A DNA stretch of 27,930 nt. Origin: Candidatus Avelusimicrobium fimicolum. GTDB lineage: Bacteria > Elusimicrobiota > Elusimicrobia > Elusimicrobiales > Elusimicrobiaceae. Where the stretch lies: assembly GCA_900541355.1 (NCBI GenBank), contig UQJU01000014.1, positions 1-27,930 of the forward strand, read 5' to 3'. Every line of letters begins with the position of its first letter. The stretch's first letter is position 1. Both the position numbers and the translations under genes were made by a program. This document shows, piece after piece, positions 23,160 to 27,930 of the stretch. The notes under the pieces are model-generated. The model saw only the letters and a program-made list of their open reading frames with translations. It was not told where the DNA came from and searched no databases.

Positions 23160-25478
23160 TTATGCTTTAACCGGGGCTGGCGGTGGCGGCGGAGTTTGTT
23201 TTCCGGCGGCCATTTGAGCCTGCAAACGGTGCACAGCGTTTAAGTCCGGGTCTCCGTCCGGGCCGACCGGCACGGCGTTCTTCAAAAATACCTCTTTGTC
23301 CACAGGCTGACCTTTGGCCGCAAAATCGCCAAAGAAGGTCGGCAGTTCGCCTGTTGGCGCGAAAACACCCTGCACCTTGCCGTTTTCGTCCACGCCAGTC
23401 TGCACATAACGGAACAGGTCGGTAGATTGGATTTCGTTATCCTTTTGACCGTGCATTTCGGTAATATAAGTTACCTTTCTGGAACCGTCCGAAAAGCGCG
23501 ATAACTGGACAATCAAGTTGACGGCGGAGGCAATCATTTCGCGGATTACATAAATCGGCAAATCGGCGCCTGTCTGCATACACATTGCTTCCAAACGGGA
23601 CACCCCGTCGCGCGGCGTGTTGGCGTGAATCGTGGTCAGAGAACCTTCGTGCCCCGTGTTCATTGCCTGCAACATATCTAACGCTTCGCCGCCGCGGCAC
23701 TCCCCGACCACAATGCGGTCAGGACGCATACGCAAGCAGTTTTTTACCAAATCCTGAATTGTAATAGCACCCTTGCCTTCCACGTTTGGCGGACGGCTTT
23801 CCAAAGATACCCAGTGCGGCTGCTGCAAACGAAGTTCTGCGGTATCTTCTACGGTGATAATACGTTCGTTATGGGAAATATAACCGGAAATGGCGTTCAA
23901 AAAGGTAGTTTTACCGGTACCCGTACCACCGCAGACAATAATGTTTTTGCGGATGCGGACGCATTTTTCAATAAATGCCATACACTCCGGGCTAATCGTA
24001 CCGAAGCGGTAGTAATCTTCGGGGCCGAAAGGCTTTTGGGAGAAGCGGCGGATGGTCAGCGTCGGGCCGGAAACAGCCAACGGCGCGATAATAGCGTTCA
24101 CACGGGAACCGTCCTTTAAACGGGCGTCCACGAGCGGTACGGATTCGTCAATGCGGCGGCCTAACGGAGCCACAATACGTTTAATCACCTGCACCACTTG
24201 TTCGTTATTGCGGAATTTATATTTGGTTAAGGTCAACTTACCTTTTTGTTCAATAAAAATCTTGTCAAAGGCGTTGACCATAATTTCGGTTACGGCCGGG
24301 TCGCGCATTAAGACTTCCAGCGGACCCAAACCTAAAATTTCGTCTAACAATTCCGACGAGAAACGCGTTCTCTGGTCGCGCGAGAACTGCAAGTTGGGCT
24401 GCTTTTGCAAGATATCATCTACAATCGCGGCCACGCGCTTGCGGGTCTGCGCACTGGCGGAACTTTCGTCGCTGACGACAATGTGTTCAATTTCCAGCGT
24501 ATGAACCACTTCTTTGTGGATTTTTTGTTTTAAATCGTCCCAGAAAGACAACTTCGTTTTTCCGGCTTCCTCCTCCGGCTCGGCAATATGGCTCTCTGCC
24601 GTCGTGGTTTTGCCGTCGTCAAAGAGCACCGGGCTCCAAATTTCTTTGGAGGCTTGGGCAAATTCTTCGTCAGAAACGGAAGCGACCCAATCTTTGGGGG
24701 CCGGTTTCAAATCGCGGATTTTAGCCAACACCAGGCGCAAGCCCTTTACCCACTCGGATTGCGGATTGGTAATAATTTCTACTTCCTTACGGTTGGCAGT
24801 TGCCATTACGTCTTCGTCCCACGGCAAAAACACGTCCATTTCGCGGCCAAGGGAGGAATAGAAGCGTTCCACTTCTTCGTAAGGGATAGAACCGGGCATA
24901 TCATATGCGTTGCAGATAATGCTAACGCGGTCCATAGGATAATGCTGTTCTTTATAATCGTTAAAAAGTTGGACAGTGGAATTTAAGTGCGTGCGTGTGG
25001 CTTGCGACACCCAAAAAATCTTGTCCGCGATATCAAACGAAAACGCCTGCATCGGGAAACTGGATTCCACATCCAAGAAAATATCAAAGGTTTGCGATAA
25101 ACGGGATAAAATCGGGATTAAAATTTTCGGGCTGATGGCAGACACCTGCGCACGCGTATTGCCCAAAGGCAGCACCCCTACGCCCCATTGGGACATAGAA
25201 ATTTTACCGCGGAGCAACCCCCCCACCACAGCGATAGAGGTATTGCCCAGCGTTTGCAAAATATCAGACACGCTGACGGGCTTTTTGATATCCAAATAGA
25301 AACTATGCTCCTGACGGGCCAAAGGGTCCAGCGGTACAATCAGTACCGGACGCTTTTGGATACCGGCCCAACCCAAGGCCAGGTTCAGTACAAGCGTGGT
25401 TTTGCCGGCGCCTTCTTTCGGGCCGGCAAAAGCGATAATCTTTGCTTCATTTTTGGGGGTGTCTTGTTCTTCTGCCAT
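23160..25478 (-). CDS. cpaF: Fused CpaE/TadZ-like MinD-family ATPase and CpaF/TadA pilus ATPase
   Basis: This 772-residue protein has two ATPase modules. Residues about 12-260 are MinD/CpaE-like, with a deviant Walker A GPKEGAGKTT (19-28, signature Lys21). Residues about 320-680 are CpaF: Walker A GGTGTGKT (517-524), Asp box VEDTAE (543-548), Walker B with RIVVGE (588-593), and the His box with GHEGSLTTIHAN (609-620). In most Tad loci CpaE and CpaF are separate genes; CpaE places the machine and CpaF powers pilus assembly. The C-terminal tail is proline-rich (PPPPPAP) and of unknown use. Fusion fixes a one-to-one ratio and would target the motor directly. It follows the secretin gene by five bases. 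Confidence 0.93.
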   Translation of the reverse strand: MAEEQDTPKNEAKIIAFAGPKEGAGKTTLVLNLALGWAGIQKRPVLIVPLDPLARQEHSFYLDIKKPVSVSDILQTLGNTSIAVVGGLLRGKISMSQWGVGVLPLGNTRAQVSAISPKILIPILSRLSQTFDIFLDVESSFPMQAFSFDIADKIFWVSQATRTHLNSTVQLFNDYKEQHYPMDRVSIICNAYDMPGSIPYEEVERFYSSLGREMDVFLPWDEDVMATANRKEVEIITNPQSEWVKGLRLVLAKIRDLKPAPKDWVASVSDEEFAQASKEIWSPVLFDDGKTTTAESHIAEPEEEAGKTKLSFWDDLKQKIHKEVVHTLEIEHIVVSDESSASAQTRKRVAAIVDDILQKQPNLQFSRDQRTRFSSELLDEILGLGPLEVLMRDPAVTEIMVNAFDKIFIEQKGKLTLTKYKFRNNEQVVQVIKRIVAPLGRRIDESVPLVDARLKDGSRVNAIIAPLAVSGPTLTIRRFSQKPFGPEDYYRFGTISPECMAFIEKCVRIRKNIIVCGGTGTGKTTFLNAISGYISHNERIITVEDTAELRLQQPHWVSLESRPPNVEGKGAITIQDLVKNCLRMRPDRIVVGECRGGEALDMLQAMNTGHEGSLTTIHANTPRDGVSRLEAMCMQTGADLPIYVIREMIASAVNLIVQLSRFSDGSRKVTYITEMHGQKDNEIQSTDLFRYVQTGVDENGKVQGVFAPTGELPTFFGDFAAKGQPVDKEVFLKNAVPVGPDGDPDLNAVHRLQAQMAAGKQTPPPPPAPVKA

Positions 25479-25483
25479 AAAAA

Positions 25484-26230
25484 CTATTCCACAATTTCAA
25501 CCGTAATAAACAGGAAGAGCGAGCGTTGTTCTTCGGTTACGTCTTTGTTCTTAAACAACAAACCGATAAGCGGAATTTTGCCCAAGAACGGCACGCGGTC
25601 CTCGGACACGTTGCGCGCACTGTTTTTCAAGCCGCCAATCACCAAGGTTTCACCGCTGTTGATTTCAACGTGTGTTTCCACATTGCGGTTCGTAAAGGAA
25701 GGGGCCGTAGCCGTACCGATTACCACAGTTCTGGAATAGTCCACGGTGGAAACTTCCAACTGGACCTGCAAGTCAATCAGGTTGTTGCGTTCCGGCATAA
25801 TCGTAGGCAAGACGTTAAGCAAAATGCCGTATTCTTCCAACTGAGAGCCAACACCCTGGTTGTTTACCACCGGTATCGGGATTTTGCCGCCTACGTTGAT
25901 TTTGGCGGCATTGCCGGAAGACGTTACAATCTTCGGATTGGAAAGCACTTGGGCGCGGCCTTCGGTTTCCATTAAGCGCAAGCGGGTAGCAACCGCCGTT
26001 TTGCGTTCAAACTCGCCCAAAGACAGCACACCGGGGATAGCGGCTTCTTCAAAGTCAAAGAGTTGGTTCCAAGAGAAACCTTTTACGCTCTGCATCGTAC
26101 CGCTGATTTCCACCACGTCGGCGCTGACCGCCACCAGCCGCGTTTGTTTGGCAAACGCGCCCGACGGCAACAGCACACCTAAAAGCAAGGCGGTCAGAAA
26201 AACTTTTGAGATAAACTTTTTATTCATCAT
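25484..26230 (-). CDS. cpaC: Short CpaC/RcpA-type secretin
   Basis: This 248-residue protein has a signal peptide (about 1-27, AFA-K) and then goes directly into the secretin core. That core contains QVLSNPKIVTSSGNAA, the gate region VGGKIPIP (113-120), VEINSGETLVIGGL, the signature VPFLGKIPLIGLLF (213-226) and an acidic end. Typical Tad secretins have 400 to 600 residues, with an N-terminal pilus-assembly domain and often a BON domain; both are missing. As a secretin it would form the outer-membrane pore for the pilus. Without the periplasmic ring domains it must be joined to the inner-membrane part by another protein, such as CpaB or the exported part of TadB. Neighbours are cpaB (13 bases before) and cpaF (5 bases after). 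Confidence 0.88.
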   Translation of the reverse strand: MMNKKFISKVFLTALLLGVLLPSGAFAKQTRLVAVSADVVEISGTMQSVKGFSWNQLFDFEEAAIPGVLSLGEFERKTAVATRLRLMETEGRAQVLSNPKIVTSSGNAAKINVGGKIPIPVVNNQGVGSQLEEYGILLNVLPTIMPERNNLIDLQVQLEVSTVDYSRTVVIGTATAPSFTNRNVETHVEINSGETLVIGGLKNSARNVSEDRVPFLGKIPLIGLLFKNKDVTEEQRSLFLFITVEIVE

Positions 26231-26243
26231 TGATTTGTCCTAT

Positions 26244-27005
26244 TTATTGAAATAATTTTTCAAAAGTGGCTACTTCCATCAAGTAGTTCGTTACGTCGCC
26301 GTGCGAACGCAAGATAACCGTTACCGCCCCGTCAGACTGGGCAAGCGCCAAAGCCAAATACTGCGCATCACGCGGGGACAGAGATAAAGACAAGGCCGTC
26401 TGGTCGGAATAGGCAGCGGCATCGTCTTCTTTGCTCTTCATTGCGCTGGCGGATTTAGCATCTAATCCCTGGCCCAAGTCGGAACCGACGCCCAAAACCT
26501 TTACGTTCTGCAACAATGTTACCGTTACCGTTTGGCGCTGACCGCTCTTCATCGTGGCTTCAAACGTAAGCAAAATATCCACGTTATCATCCGGCTTAAT
26601 CATACTGGCGGTAGATATCGGCACATTGGTAAGCACAAAACCTCTCATTTGCACCGGGATTTTGCTAGACAGACCGGCCTCGGGAGACAGCGAGGTTACG
26701 GCATACTTGGAAATCTGGTTGCCTTTGGGAATTTGAATACGCGCCACGGCATTTTCAATAGATTTGAAATCAGCGGGCGTGGAATAAGTGAAAGCATCCT
26801 TCTGCAAATAAGCGGCCGGCACGGGAACAGGCTTAATATAGTCGCGCTTAATCACTTCGCGCTCCTTAATGTCGCGAATCGGCACAAAAACCTGTTGGAT
26901 GTTTTTGGACGCGTTAAGTTTCTTTTCCGCACTGCTGACAATCATCGCGTACACGATGGCCGCCAAAATGGCCACCACCAACGGAAGAAAGATTCCTTTT
27001 TTCAT
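26244..27005 (-). CDS. cpaB: Tad pilus assembly protein CpaB/RcpC
   Basis: This 253-residue protein has an N-terminal membrane anchor or uncleaved signal (about 5-25), a SAF-type domain (about 38-105) and an RcpC/CpaB domain. The latter is recognised by RGFVLTNVP, MIKPDDNVDILLTFE, a VKVLGVG strand, and TALSLSLSPRDAQYLALALA. CpaB acts in the periplasm, probably linking the secretin to the inner-membrane complex. AAGGAG before the ATG supports the start. It opens the machine genes after the pilins, directly before the secretin, as in most Tad loci. Confidence 0.93.
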   Translation of the reverse strand: MKKGIFLPLVVAILAAIVYAMIVSSAEKKLNASKNIQQVFVPIRDIKEREVIKRDYIKPVPVPAAYLQKDAFTYSTPADFKSIENAVARIQIPKGNQISKYAVTSLSPEAGLSSKIPVQMRGFVLTNVPISTASMIKPDDNVDILLTFEATMKSGQRQTVTVTLLQNVKVLGVGSDLGQGLDAKSASAMKSKEDDAAAYSDQTALSLSLSPRDAQYLALALAQSDGAVTVILRSHGDVTNYLMEVATFEKLFQ

Positions 27006-27047
27006 TTAGTCTCCTTAAAAACAGCTTTTAAATTTAACAAGTCAAAT

Positions 27048-27536
27048 CTATTTGCTATCCGAACTCAGATAGGCTTTTTCAACCGGCATCCGGGTAACGG
27101 CCTTAATCCGGCGGATGCCCTCCCGGCGGGGCTCGCTGGCCAGCACAAAGCTGGTGCCCGGGAAAATAAGCCGCACGGGATAGTTTACCGTTACGACAAC
27201 GTCCTCGTGGCGGTGTCTTTTATACATCGGGTCGGTGCCGGTGGTTTCCACTTTTACGCTTACGCCGATGCCGCCCGCTTTGGAGCCAAACACCTTCTGC
27301 TTGGCCTGGTTAATCTTCTGCGTGATAATCGTTCTGTCCGGCCGGCCGCTGGGCTTTTTAACGGCCACCAGCGAACCGATACGGGCAAACTCATAGGAAG
27401 CGTGGTTGGCGATAATCGTGTGGTAGGCGATGTTGCCGTATTCAAGGACGAAAAAAATCATCAACATGAACACCGGCAAAATCAGCATCAGCTCCGCGGT
27501 AACCTGCCCGCCACACTTCCTACGAAATTTGTTCAT
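27048..27536 (-). CDS. TadE-like pseudopilin
   Basis: This 162-residue protein has a basic leader, GGQVTAELMLILP and a hydrophobic helix (about 14-33), the TadE signature with Glu at +5 relative to the cleavage glycine. The outside part is beta-rich and carries the segment VVVTVNYPVRLIFP, which is common in TadE proteins. Only Cys8 is present, in the leader, so no disulfide is expected in the mature protein, unlike the TadE-like protein at 11072-11620. It starts 11 bases after the Flp pilin stop and precedes cpaB by 42 bases. Confidence 0.88.
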   Translation of the reverse strand: MNKFRRKCGGQVTAELMLILPVFMLMIFFVLEYGNIAYHTIIANHASYEFARIGSLVAVKKPSGRPDRTIITQKINQAKQKVFGSKAGGIGVSVKVETTGTDPMYKRHRHEDVVVTVNYPVRLIFPGTSFVLASEPRREGIRRIKAVTRMPVEKAYLSSDSK

Positions 27537-27547
27537 ACGGCCTCAAA

Positions 27548-27769
27548 TTACATTTCGTTCATGCTGCCGGTGATTTTGCCTTTAACCTGTTCAAACAAAT
27601 CAGGCATAAATTTCTTAATCAGCACGCCGGCCAAACCGGCCACGCCCACGACCACTACGAGCATCAGCACGTATTCAATCGTGTTCTGGCCTTCTTTTTT
27701 CTTCAGACACCCCAAAGCCTGCGCTTTCAAGGCGTCCATTTTGTTCTGCAAAGCAACGATAAACTTCAT
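27548..27769 (-). CDS. flp: Flp-type major pilin candidate
   Basis: This 73-residue prepilin has a long basic leader (about 27 residues), then KKKEGQNTIEYVLML, with cleavage expected after Gly27 and Glu/Tyr at +5 and +6. A valine-rich helix and a short C-terminal tail follow. This is the Flp pilin pattern; the mature pilin would have 46 residues. An AGGAGG motif precedes the ATG. No prepilin peptidase gene (TadV/CpaA) is in the window. Position at the head of the operon suggests the main pilus subunit; the gene fragment upstream may encode a second one. Confidence 0.92.
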   Translation of the reverse strand: MKFIVALQNKMDALKAQALGCLKKKEGQNTIEYVLMLVVVVGVAGLAGVLIKKFMPDLFEQVKGKITGSMNEM

Positions 27770-27794
27770 ATAAGTCCTCCTGATTTTTTTAAAA

Positions 27795-27930
27795 CTATCT
27801 TCCTGCGTCGTATTCCGACAAAATCACTTTCGCTCCCTGGTCAAACTGCTGCGGCACCAAATGGGAATAGAGTACGTAAAAAGAAATAATCGCCGTAAAG
27901 AGCCCCGCCGCCGTTACGATATATTCCACC
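27795..27930 (-). CDS. 3' end of a pilin-like gene, cut by the window edge
   Basis: Forty-four codons and a TAG stop (27795-27797) are visible. The visible part begins VEYIVTAAGLF, which fits the Glu-Tyr and following helix of an Flp-like or TadE-like prepilin. A polar tail of about 20 residues follows. The N-terminal leader lies outside the window, so the class III cleavage site cannot be seen. The stop lies 25 bases before the next pilin start, in the same operon. It could be another Flp-type pilin or a small TadE-like subunit. Confidence 0.65.
   Translation of the reverse strand, partial: VEYIVTAAGLFTAIISFYVLYSHLVPQQFDQGAKVILSEYDAGR

Overview
All genes in this window lie on the minus strand, so transcription runs from the right edge to the left. 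The content is a tight adherence (Tad/Flp) type IVc pilus locus of a Gram-negative (diderm) bacterium: pilins, TadE/TadG-like pseudopilins, CpaB, a secretin, the assembly ATPase and two TadB/TadC platform proteins. G+C looks close to half. The secretin implies an outer membrane. The gene order, the large glycine/serine/alanine-rich anchored proteins and the short secretin are compatible with a gut-type Elusimicrobiota, but that is an impression rather than a proof; no rRNA or tRNA is present to test it.

Right part (27930 to about 16785), the secretion machine: the 3' end of a pilin-like gene, an Flp pilin, a TadE-like protein, CpaB, a very short CpaC-type secretin, a fusion of a CpaE/TadZ-like MinD-family ATPase with the CpaF/TadA pilus ATPase, TadB carrying an extra N-terminal exported domain, TadC, a TPR protein, a Cache/HAMP/PAS-type sensor without a kinase, a two-helix membrane protein and an exported thioredoxin-fold protein. 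Gaps are 2 to 42 bases, as in one operon. It ends at a strong hairpin terminator (16731-16767), followed at once by a second hairpin.

Middle part (16665 to 11072), regulation and minor pilins: a membrane histidine kinase, a soluble receiver-kinase hybrid, a NarL/LuxR-type response regulator, then a second small Flp-like pilin (57 codons), a TadG-like and a TadE-like protein, all overlapping or nearly touching.

Left part (11054 to 391), a surface module of unknown function: a consensus-like sigma70 promoter (11026-11054) precedes four genes for membrane-anchored, low-complexity proteins, two of them tandem paralogues. A hairpin terminator (5991-6020) sits ten bases before the start of a fifth anchored protein. 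A second good promoter (4451-4478), with a roughly 145-base leader holding a long hairpin, precedes a 1283-residue anchored protein with 18 cysteines. The unit closes at a strong terminator (391-424). Beyond it lies an array of REP/REPIN-like palindromes (20-374) and no gene.

Working picture (inference): the right part builds the pilus, the middle part senses signals and supplies minor pilins, and the left part supplies large cell-surface or pilus-associated proteins. Several of these carry even numbers of cysteines outside the membrane, and the exported thioredoxin-fold protein could serve their disulfides. The left-hand proteins match no family I recognise and are the best candidate for something undescribed.
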